From Acidimicrobiia bacterium (GTDB lineage: Bacteria; Actinomycetota; Acidimicrobiia; Acidimicrobiales; SZUA-35): 12,091 nucleotides of DNA. The notes beneath the pieces were generated by a model. That model worked only from the letters and a program-made list of their open reading frames with translations, searched no databases and was not told the DNA's origin. The DNA is taken from assembly GCA_029857855.1 (NCBI GenBank), contig JAOUGG010000026.1, positions 1-12,091 of the forward strand, read 5' to 3'. Position 1 is the stretch's first letter. The number at the start of each line of letters is the position of its first letter. The position numbers and the translations under genes were made by a program. Shown here in pieces: positions 5,939 through 12,091 of this stretch.

Positions 5939-7354
5939 ATGATTTTCGAGCAGCACTATCTCGACTGCCTGTCGCAGGCCTCCTATTTCATCGGCGACGA
6001 AACGAGCGGCCGCGCCGTCGTCGTCGATCCTCGCCGCGACATCGCCCCGTATATGGAGTCAGCCACCGAGCACGACATGTCGATCGAGCTGGTCCTCGAA
6101 ACCCACTTTCACGCGGACTTCCTTTCAGGACATCTCGAACTGGCCCAGGCCACCGGCGCCACCATCGCCTACGGCGACAAAGCGGTCACCGAGTTCGATT
6201 CGCGCAAGCTGGCGCACGGTGAACGGATCAGCCTCGGGGAGGTTGAGTTGGAGATCCGCCACACCCCGGGCCACACCCCCGAATCGATCAGCATCGTCGT
6301 CTACGAGAAGGCGGGCGACGCCGAGCCGTACGCCGTGCTGACCGGCGACACCCTCTTCATCGGCGATGTCGGCCGGCCCGACCTCCTCTCTTCCAAGGGG
6401 GTGACGAGCGAGGAGCTGGCATCGCAGCTCTACGACTCGCTTCACCAGCAGCTGATGACCTTGCCCGACTCAACCCGCGTCTATCCCGCCCATGGAGCCG
6501 GATCGGCCTGCGGCAAGAACCTGTCGACGGAGACCAGCTCGACAATCGGGGATCAGCGGACCCAAAACTACGCGTTGGCCCCGATGGACCGCGACGGTTT
6601 CATCGCCGTTGTCACCGAAGGTCAGACCGCCCCACCCGCCTACTTCGCCTATGACGCCGTGCTCAACCGGGAGAACCGGCCCATCTTCGACGAGACGGTT
6701 CCGCCCAACGCGCTCACCCTCGCCGAGGTGGTCAGAGCCCAGCGCCAGGGAGCGATCGTGCTCGACACCCGTGATCCCAACGAGTTCTCGGCCGGACATC
6801 TCATCGGATCCATCAACGTCGGTCTCGCCGGACGCTACGCCGAGTTCGCGGGCGGGGTGATCCAGCCCGGCGTCGCCATCGTCCTGGTGGCGGACGAGGG
6901 TGAGGAGATGGAGTCGAAGATCCGTTTGGCCCGAATCGGATTCGACAACGTGATCGGATATCTCGACAATCCGCTGGTGGTGTTCAATGCCAATCTCGAC
7001 GACGTCGCCCGCAGTTCACGGGTCGATGTTGCCGCCATGCAGGCGGCCATGGATCGACTCGACTGCGTGCAAGTGGTCGACGTCCGCCAACCCGGCGAGA
7101 CGACCGGCGGTGTGATTCCCGGCGCCCAGCTCATCCCGCTGACCACGCTCAACAAGCAACTTGCCAGTCTCGACGCATCCAAGCCGACGATCGTGTACTG
7201 TGCCGGAGGCTACCGATCCTCGATCGCCGCCAGCAGTCTGGCTGCAGCCGGTTTCCGCGACGTGTCCGACCTGCTCGGCGGCTTCGGCGCCTGGGAAGGA
7301 GCCGGTGCGCCGGTGGCCGGACGCGACGGCTCCGAACTGGCGGCAACCAACTGA
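5939..7354 (+). CDS. Persulfide dioxygenase-rhodanese fusion (CstB-like layout)
   Basis: A 471-residue fusion of three domains. Residues 1 to about 245 form a metallo-beta-lactamase fold of the ETHE1/persulfide dioxygenase type. It has THFHAD (His56, His58, Asp60), PGHTP (His112), GDTLFIGDVGRPDL (Asp137) and PAHGAGSACGKN (His185, Cys191). In ETHE1 enzymes two such histidines and the later aspartate hold mononuclear iron. Residues about 255-350 are a rhodanese-like domain whose active loop reads VADEGEE without cysteine, so it should be catalytically silent. Residues about 360-460 are a second rhodanese with an intact CAGGYRSS loop (Cys421). The order dioxygenase, silent rhodanese, active rhodanese and the overall length match CstB of Staphylococcus, which converts persulfide sulfur to thiosulfate using O2. 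The expected role is cytoplasmic oxidation of low-molecular-weight persulfides to sulfite or thiosulfate. It is the first gene of the operon that encodes a molybdoenzyme. Oxygen dependence argues for an oxidative pathway. Confidence 0.92.
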   Translation: MIFEQHYLDCLSQASYFIGDETSGRAVVVDPRRDIAPYMESATEHDMSIELVLETHFHADFLSGHLELAQATGATIAYGDKAVTEFDSRKLAHGERISLGEVELEIRHTPGHTPESISIVVYEKAGDAEPYAVLTGDTLFIGDVGRPDLLSSKGVTSEELASQLYDSLHQQLMTLPDSTRVYPAHGAGSACGKNLSTETSSTIGDQRTQNYALAPMDRDGFIAVVTEGQTAPPAYFAYDAVLNRENRPIFDETVPPNALTLAEVVRAQRQGAIVLDTRDPNEFSAGHLIGSINVGLAGRYAEFAGGVIQPGVAIVLVADEGEEMESKIRLARIGFDNVIGYLDNPLVVFNANLDDVARSSRVDVAAMQAAMDRLDCVQVVDVRQPGETTGGVIPGAQLIPLTTLNKQLASLDASKPTIVYCAGGYRSSIAASSLAAAGFRDVSDLLGGFGAWEGAGAPVAGRDGSELAATN

Positions 7355-7364
7355 GACTCGAACC

Positions 7365-7409
7365 GACGTTGGGTATTTCGCCGATCGGGTCGGCGGAAGC
7401 TCCAACGTC
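7365..7409 (+). promoter_or_regulatory. Composite hairpin in the first operon spacer
   Basis: An outer stem pairs GACGTTGG (7365-7372) with CCAACGTC (7402-7409). After a small internal loop, an inner stem of 9 pairs with one G-T wobble joins 7376-7384 to 7390-7398, closing on the 5-base loop TCGGG. The whole 45-base structure ends 15 bases before the Shine-Dalgarno sequence of the next gene. No T-tract follows, so it is more likely an mRNA stabiliser, processing site or partial attenuator than a full terminator. Confidence 0.6.
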
Positions 7410-7424
7410 TCGTATTGACCCGAT

Positions 7425-7433
7425 AGGAGAGGG
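7425..7433 (+). promoter_or_regulatory. Strong Shine-Dalgarno site for the FeS-NrfD fusion
   Basis: AGGAGAGGG lies six bases before the ATG at 7440. It is the best ribosome binding site in the window and fixes the start, which gives MTRMGFLLDSDSCIGCHAC, a normal N-terminus for this ferredoxin family. Confidence 0.75.
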
Positions 7434-7439
7434 CACGAC

Positions 7440-8993
7440 ATGACCCGAATGGGTTTCCTTCTGGATAGCGACAGCTGTATCGGCTGTCACGCCTGCACGG
7501 TCGCCTGCAAGAGCGAGCACGATGTGCCCCTCGGGGTGAACCGTACGTGGGTGAAGTACATCGAGACCGGTACGTTCCCCGATGTCGCCCGCAAGTTCAA
7601 CGTCATGCGGTGCAACCAGTGCGACGACGCTCCGTGCATGAAGATCTGCCCAACCTCGGCGCTCTATCGGGCCGACAACGGCGTCGTCGACTTCCAGGAC
7701 GACGACTGCATCGGCTGCAAGTCCTGCATGAACGCCTGCCCCTACGACGCCCTCTACATCAACCCCGAGACGAACACCGCGCACAAGTGCAACATGTGCA
7801 ACCACCGACTCGAAGTCGGGCTGCTGCCGTCGTGCCAGATCGTGTGCCCGACCGAGGCCATCAAGATCGGCGACCTCGACGATCCCACCTCGGAGATCAG
7901 CCGCATCATCGCCCGTGACGACGTGGCCGTCCGGGCGCCGGAGCAGAACACCAAACCGAAGGTCTACTACCGGGGCGCCGACCAGGCTTCGCTGGACCCA
8001 ACTAGGACGGCCATCGCCAACGACGGGATGATCTGGGCCGACACGCTGCGCGACCCCAACGGCAAGCACCACCCCACGATCCCCGTCCACGCCGGGAACA
8101 TTCCCACCCAGGAAGACGGTGTGGTGGCCCGCACCGCTTACACCACCGCCCACATGATGACCTGGAAGGAGAAGGTCTCCGGCTACCTCGTCACCAAGGC
8201 GGTGGCCGCCGGGGCGATGCTGGTGGCGGCGCTGATGGTGCTGCTCGGCCACTCGACGTCGCAGGCGGCCGTCGGGGTCATGCCGCCCATGGTGGCCGGC
8301 GTCTTCCTGGCTCTCACCGGCGTGTTGCTGGTCGGCGATCTCAAGCAGCCGGGCCGTTTCCACTACCTCATCACGAAGGGCAACTGGTCGTCGTGGCTGG
8401 TGAAGGGAGCCTATGTGCTCATGGCCTTCGCCGCGGTGTGTGCACTGTGGTGGCTCGGCGGACTGACCGGATCAGCCGGCCTGCTCAAGTGGCTGGCCGT
8501 CCCGGCCGTGCTGACGGCGGCCGCCGCCGCAGGGTACACGGCCTTCCTGTTCGCCCAGTGTGAGGGCCGCGACCTTTGGCAGACGCCGTTGCTGTTGCCG
8601 GTGCTGCTGGCCCAGGCGGTGACCGCCGGGGGAGCGGTGTTCGGCATTGCCGATCTGTTCATGGACATCCCGTCGCCGGCCGCCGTCCGCTGGGTCCTGC
8701 TCGGCGGCGTGGCCGCCACCGCGGCACTGATCGCAGTGGAGTTGACCTCGCACGGCTCCCGCACCGTCGAGCTGGCCGTCGAGGCGATGACCAGGGGCCG
8801 CTACGCCCAGCAGTTCTGGTGGGGCGGTGTGGTGGTCGGCCTCGTTGCTCCCGCCCTGTTCATGATCCTCGACCTGGCCAACGGCGGCGTCTCCGCCCCA
8901 CTTGCCGCGGCAGCCGGCGTGTTCGCCCTCGTCGGCATGTTCGCCTACGAGGACGCCTTTGTCCGGGCCGGCCAGTTCGTTCCCCTCTCCTAA
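7440..8993 (+). CDS. Fused four-cluster ferredoxin and NrfD/PsrC-type membrane anchor
   Basis: A 517-residue fusion of two subunits that are usually separate. The N-terminal part (1 to about 160) is a DmsB/PsrB/NrfC-type ferredoxin with 16 cysteines in four motifs: C13-C16-C19-C23, C58-C61-C66-C70, C90-C93-C96-C100 and C117-C120-C132-C136. That is enough for four [4Fe-4S] clusters. A hydrophilic linker (about 160-245) follows. The C-terminal part has about eight transmembrane helices (starting near 249, 280, 319, 349, 384, 416, 456 and 486), as in the quinone-reactive anchor PsrC/NrfD. There is no signal peptide, so the ferredoxin should lie on the cytoplasmic side. It would carry electrons between the molybdenum subunit encoded next and the membrane quinone pool. 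No heme-binding motif is evident. It follows the persulfide dioxygenase gene by 85 bases and precedes the catalytic subunit by 82. The order BC-A is reversed from the common A-B-C order. Confidence 0.93.
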   Translation: MTRMGFLLDSDSCIGCHACTVACKSEHDVPLGVNRTWVKYIETGTFPDVARKFNVMRCNQCDDAPCMKICPTSALYRADNGVVDFQDDDCIGCKSCMNACPYDALYINPETNTAHKCNMCNHRLEVGLLPSCQIVCPTEAIKIGDLDDPTSEISRIIARDDVAVRAPEQNTKPKVYYRGADQASLDPTRTAIANDGMIWADTLRDPNGKHHPTIPVHAGNIPTQEDGVVARTAYTTAHMMTWKEKVSGYLVTKAVAAGAMLVAALMVLLGHSTSQAAVGVMPPMVAGVFLALTGVLLVGDLKQPGRFHYLITKGNWSSWLVKGAYVLMAFAAVCALWWLGGLTGSAGLLKWLAVPAVLTAAAAAGYTAFLFAQCEGRDLWQTPLLLPVLLAQAVTAGGAVFGIADLFMDIPSPAAVRWVLLGGVAATAALIAVELTSHGSRTVELAVEAMTRGRYAQQFWWGGVVVGLVAPALFMILDLANGGVSAPLAAAAGVFALVGMFAYEDAFVRAGQFVPLS

Positions 8994-9002
8994 CCAGAAG
9001 AT

Positions 9003-9043
9003 TTGTAGCGAAAAGCGAGGCTCCGCCTCGCCTTTCGCTACAA
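9003..9043 (+). promoter_or_regulatory. Long near-perfect hairpin in the second operon spacer
   Basis: Arms at 9003-9021 and 9025-9043 form a 19-bp stem with a single A-C mismatch and a 3-base loop (TCC). It starts ten bases after the stop of the FeS-NrfD gene and ends 32 bases before the ATG of the molybdoenzyme. No T-tract follows. It could slow 3' decay of the upstream message, reduce read-through into the catalytic gene, or be a REP-type palindromic repeat unit. Confidence 0.7.
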
Positions 9044-9075
9044 GAGTTCGCGAAGAGAAAGCTTCGATTCCCGTT

Positions 9076-11964
9076 ATGACCGAACTTCGAAACTATCCCC
9101 CGCACGATCAGTGGCACGACTGGACCGAGCTCGACGCCAAGGCCTGGCCTGACAAGAAGGAGCGCAAGTACACGATTGTGCCCACCACCTGCTTCAACTG
9201 TGAGGCCGGTTGTGGCCTGGTGGCCTACTTCGATCAGGAGACCGACGAGATCGCCAAGATCGAGGGCAACCCGGAGCACCCGGCCAGCCGTGGTCGGAAC
9301 TGCGCCAAGGGCCCGGCCACCCTCAACCAGGTCTACGATCCCGAGCGCATACTGCATCCGCTCAAGCGGGTGGGGGAGCGGGGCTCCGGGAAGTGGGAGC
9401 GCATCTCGTGGGAGCAGGCGCTGTCCGAGATCGGCGGGCGGATGCGAACCGCCTTCTCCGAGGACCGCCACAACGAGATCATGTACCATGTCGGACGGCC
9501 CGGCGAGGACGGCTACGCCAACCGGGTGTTGCAGGCCTGGGGGGTCGACGGCCACAACTCCCACACCAACATCTGCTCGTCGAACGCCCGTATCGGCTAC
9601 CAGTCATGGATGGGACATGACCGCCCGTCGTCGGACTTCGCCAACGCCGAAGTGATCATGTTGATCTCCGCCCACCTCGAGGCGGGCCACTACTTCAACC
9701 CCCACGCTCAGCGGATCATGGAGGCCCAGAAGAACGGGGCCAAGATCATCGCCATCGACCCCCGCCTGTCAAACACCGGGGCCAAGGCCGACTACTGGTT
9801 GGCCACCTGGCCCGGAACCGAGCCCTTCCTGTGTCTGGCCATCGCCCGGGAGTTGATCGAGCAGGAAACCTGGAATGGCGACTTCGTGCGCCGCTGGACC
9901 AACTGGGAAACCTACCTGCAGCGCCAGCATCCTGATCTGCCGCTCGAGTGGTCGTCGGTCCGGACCGCCATGTTGCGGGAGTACGCCGAGTACACCCCCG
10001 AGGCGGCCGAGCAGAAGACCGGGGTCGACGCAGCCACGATCCGCGAGATCGCCGACCTCATCGGACGCCATCCGACCAAACTCGCCACCCACAACTGGCG
10101 GGCCGCCGGCGCCGGCAATCTCGGCGGCTGGCAGGTCGCCCGTTGTCTGTTCTTCCTCAACGTGTTGACCGGGTCGGTCGCCACGAAGGGCGGCACCGCC
10201 GGCAACGGCATGAACAAGTTCAGCCCGGCTCAGCCCTTCGGTTCGAAGAAGCTGACCAAATGGAACGAACTCGAATGGCCGAGGGAGTACCCGCTCTCGT
10301 ACCACGAGATGTCGATCCTGCTGCCCCATTTCCTGAAGGAGGGCAGGGGCTCGCTCGAGGTCTACTTCTCCCGGGTCTACAACCCGATCTGGACCAACCC
10401 CGACGGGTTCACCTGGATGGAGGCGTTGAAGGATCCCGACATGGTTCGCTGCCATGTGGCGCTCACCCCAACTTGGTCGGAGACGTCGTGGTTCGCCGAC
10501 TACGTCCTCCCCATGGGCGTATCGGCCGAGCGCCACGACGTGCACTCCTACGAGACCCACGCCGGCCGCTGGATCGGGTTCCGGCAGTCGACGTTCCGTC
10601 GGTACGCCGAGATCAAGGCAGAGCGGGAAGGTCGCAAGCTCGATCCGCACACCCCGTCGTACGACTACAACCCGGGCGAAGTGTGGGAGGAGAACGAGTT
10701 CTGGATTCACCTCTCGTGGGCCATCGACCCCGACGGGTCGCTCGGTGTGCGCAAGTTCTTCGAGTCCGAGGAACACCCCGGCAAGCCGATCACCGTCGAC
10801 GAGTACTACGCCAAGATGTTCTCCGAGAACGTGCCCGGCCTGCCCGAGGCGGCCGCAGCCGCCGGCCAGAGTCCGCTCGAGTACATGCGGGAGCGGTCTG
10901 CCTTCGGGGTGCCCACCGATCCTTACGAACCCTACGAGCGCCCGGTCGACCCGGCCGCGGTCGAAGGCTGTGCCAAGGACGAGCGCGGCGTGTTCATCAA
11001 GCCCGGCACCTCGGGTGCCTGGTCGGGTGATGTCGCCGATCTGGGCGACGTCGCCCTGGCCAAGCTGGGCGACGGTTCCCCGGCCGTTGAGATCGACGGC
11101 GAGCTGAAGGAGGGCTTCCCGACCCCGTCGAAGAAGCTCGAGCTGTTCTCCGAGACGCTGGCCGATTGGGGCTGGCCGGAGTATGCCACCCCGACCTGGA
11201 TTCCATCCCACGTCCACTGGGAGGACCTCGACATGGAGCCTGGTCCCGATGGCAGTGGGGGCAACGAACGTATTCTCCTGCCGACGTTCCGCATCCCGAC
11301 GCTGATCCACACCCGTTCGGCCAACTCGAAGTGGCTCAACGAGATCAGCCACCGCCATCCGTTGTGGCTCCATCCCTCCGATGCCGAGAAGCTCGGCATC
11401 GAGGAGAACGGCCTCGTTCGGGTCACCACCCGCATCGGTCACTTCGTGATCGGCTCGTGGCGGACCGAGGGCATCCGTCCGGGCGTCGTCGCCGCCTCCC
11501 ACCACATGGGCCGCTGGCGGTTGGAGGAGGGCGAGGCCCGCTCCTGGGGCACCGGCAAGGCGGCAATCGGCAGCTCTGCCAATGACAACGGGGGCACCAC
11601 GTGGAAGCTCAAGCGGGAGCACGGCAATGCACCCTACGATTCGTCGTCCTCGCCACAGCCCGACGATGACACGCAGCGGATCTGGTGGACCGACACCGGC
11701 GTGCATCAGAACGCCACGTTCTGCGTTCAACCCGATCCGATCTCGGGTATGCAGTGCTGGCACCAGCGGGTTCGGATCACCCCGGCGGAGCCCGATGACG
11801 AGTACGGCGACGTCGTGGTCGACACCGCAAAATCCCGCGAGGCCTATCTCGACTGGCTGAGCAAGACCCGACCTCCCGAGGGTCCGCTGCGCCGCCCGCT
11901 CTGGTACGCCCGTCCGCTCAAACCGGCCGCCACGGCGTATGTGTTGCCTGAAGAGGGCGCGTAG
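9076..11964 (+). CDS. Molybdopterin oxidoreductase catalytic subunit, probably SoeA-like sulfite dehydrogenase
   Basis: A 962-residue member of the DMSO reductase (complex iron-sulfur molybdoenzyme) superfamily. A [4Fe-4S] domain (about 35-88) has C39, C42, C46 and C76. The molybdopterin domain follows; Cys167 in NICSSNARIGY falls where NapA, PsrA and similar enzymes have the cysteine that binds Mo. FADYVLP (473-479) and TPSKKLEL (683-690) are usual family landmarks. The dinucleotide-binding domain starts near 731, and GVHQN with SGMQCWHQ lies near the C-terminus. There is no twin-arginine signal, so the enzyme should be cytoplasmic, as described for SoeA but not for PsrA or PhsA. Together with the persulfide dioxygenase this favours oxidation of sulfite to sulfate. 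Thiosulfate or polysulfide reductase and formate dehydrogenase-like activity remain alternatives. The frame is open upstream to 8902 but overlaps the previous gene; the ATG at 9076 is the only good start. Its Shine-Dalgarno is weak: a purine run (9052-9061) lies 14 bases upstream, partly in the loop of a small CGAAG/CTTCG stem. Confidence 0.9.
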   Translation: MTELRNYPPHDQWHDWTELDAKAWPDKKERKYTIVPTTCFNCEAGCGLVAYFDQETDEIAKIEGNPEHPASRGRNCAKGPATLNQVYDPERILHPLKRVGERGSGKWERISWEQALSEIGGRMRTAFSEDRHNEIMYHVGRPGEDGYANRVLQAWGVDGHNSHTNICSSNARIGYQSWMGHDRPSSDFANAEVIMLISAHLEAGHYFNPHAQRIMEAQKNGAKIIAIDPRLSNTGAKADYWLATWPGTEPFLCLAIARELIEQETWNGDFVRRWTNWETYLQRQHPDLPLEWSSVRTAMLREYAEYTPEAAEQKTGVDAATIREIADLIGRHPTKLATHNWRAAGAGNLGGWQVARCLFFLNVLTGSVATKGGTAGNGMNKFSPAQPFGSKKLTKWNELEWPREYPLSYHEMSILLPHFLKEGRGSLEVYFSRVYNPIWTNPDGFTWMEALKDPDMVRCHVALTPTWSETSWFADYVLPMGVSAERHDVHSYETHAGRWIGFRQSTFRRYAEIKAEREGRKLDPHTPSYDYNPGEVWEENEFWIHLSWAIDPDGSLGVRKFFESEEHPGKPITVDEYYAKMFSENVPGLPEAAAAAGQSPLEYMRERSAFGVPTDPYEPYERPVDPAAVEGCAKDERGVFIKPGTSGAWSGDVADLGDVALAKLGDGSPAVEIDGELKEGFPTPSKKLELFSETLADWGWPEYATPTWIPSHVHWEDLDMEPGPDGSGGNERILLPTFRIPTLIHTRSANSKWLNEISHRHPLWLHPSDAEKLGIEENGLVRVTTRIGHFVIGSWRTEGIRPGVVAASHHMGRWRLEEGEARSWGTGKAAIGSSANDNGGTTWKLKREHGNAPYDSSSSPQPDDDTQRIWWTDTGVHQNATFCVQPDPISGMQCWHQRVRITPAEPDDEYGDVVVDTAKSREAYLDWLSKTRPPEGPLRRPLWYARPLKPAATAYVLPEEGA

Positions 11965-12091
11965 TCGAACGTTGTTCCTGCGGAACTCCTCTGGTTCGCC
12001 CATCGCTTCTTGTGATCTCCTGCCCATTGGTTTTGTAGCGCGAACGTAATGTCACCTACCACCGTTAGCTGCGGGTTCGAGGATCCGGAAC
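11965..12091. other. Terminal stretch without a recognisable gene
   Basis: No convincing coding frame or RNA gene is visible after the molybdoenzyme stop. A short hairpin, GTTCC (11974-11978) with GGAAC (11982-11986), has only five pairs and no T-tract, so I do not call a terminator. The operon may continue beyond the window. Confidence 0.4.

Noticed and set aside
7149..8363. 404-codon minus-strand frame across the dioxygenase end and the FeS-NrfD gene
   Set aside because: It covers two well-supported genes and a spacer, with no domain and low-complexity His/Asp/Val composition.
8902..9075. Upstream extension of the molybdoenzyme frame by 58 codons
   Set aside because: It overlaps the FeS-NrfD gene, runs through the long hairpin and has no family similarity. 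The ATG at 9076 is better.
9769..12027. 752-codon open frame on the minus strand opposite the molybdoenzyme gene
   Set aside because: It is antisense to a gene with clear conserved motifs, and its translation has no recognisable domain. Long antisense frames are common in high-GC genes.
12032..12040. TTTGTAGCG, also present at 9002-9010 at the base of the long hairpin
   Set aside because: A 9-base match in 12 kb can arise by chance, and no matching second arm follows at 12041-12091, so I do not call a second repeat copy.
12070..12091. T-arm-like sequence GGGTTCGAGGATCC at the right edge
   Set aside because: No acceptor, D-arm or anticodon arm can be formed upstream and the T-stem pairs poorly, so it is not a tRNA end.

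Overview
The window is high-GC DNA with GTG and possibly TTG starts and tight gene packing. It looks like an actinobacterium, perhaps of the Acidimicrobiia; that placement is an impression from protein style and codon use, not a phylogenetic result. It holds eight clear genes, one possible small gene and several strong intergenic RNA hairpins.

Layout. (1) Positions 2-1275, plus strand: the 3' end of a flavin-dependent Baeyer-Villiger-type monooxygenase, about 240 bases without a recognisable gene, then a small membrane-anchored protein with a very acidic Ser/Thr/Asp/Glu tail. (2) Positions 1335-5779, minus strand, in transcription order: an MFS transporter, uridine phosphorylase (udp), an OmpR/PhoB-type response regulator, a possible 39-residue relay ORF, and a sensor histidine kinase. 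(3) Positions 5854-11964, plus strand: a good sigma-70-type promoter, then a three-gene operon. Its products are a persulfide dioxygenase/rhodanese fusion of CstB-like layout, a fusion of a four-cluster ferredoxin with an NrfD/PsrC-type membrane anchor, and a 962-residue molybdopterin catalytic subunit of the DMSO reductase superfamily. The last 127 bases show no gene.

How the genes may work together. The plus-strand operon reads best as a sulfur-oxidation module. The first protein would oxidise persulfide sulfur to sulfite or thiosulfate using O2. The molybdoenzyme, with no Tat signal and so probably cytoplasmic, would oxidise sulfite to sulfate and pass electrons through the fused iron-sulfur/NrfD subunit to quinone, as in SoeABC. 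Thiosulfate or polysulfide reductase activity is the main alternative. Both spacers inside this operon hold strong imperfect hairpins, which suggests control of subunit ratios or mRNA processing. In the minus block, the regulator, small ORF and kinase overlap by 4 bp at each junction (ATGA, then GTGA), a pattern suggesting translational coupling through the small ORF.
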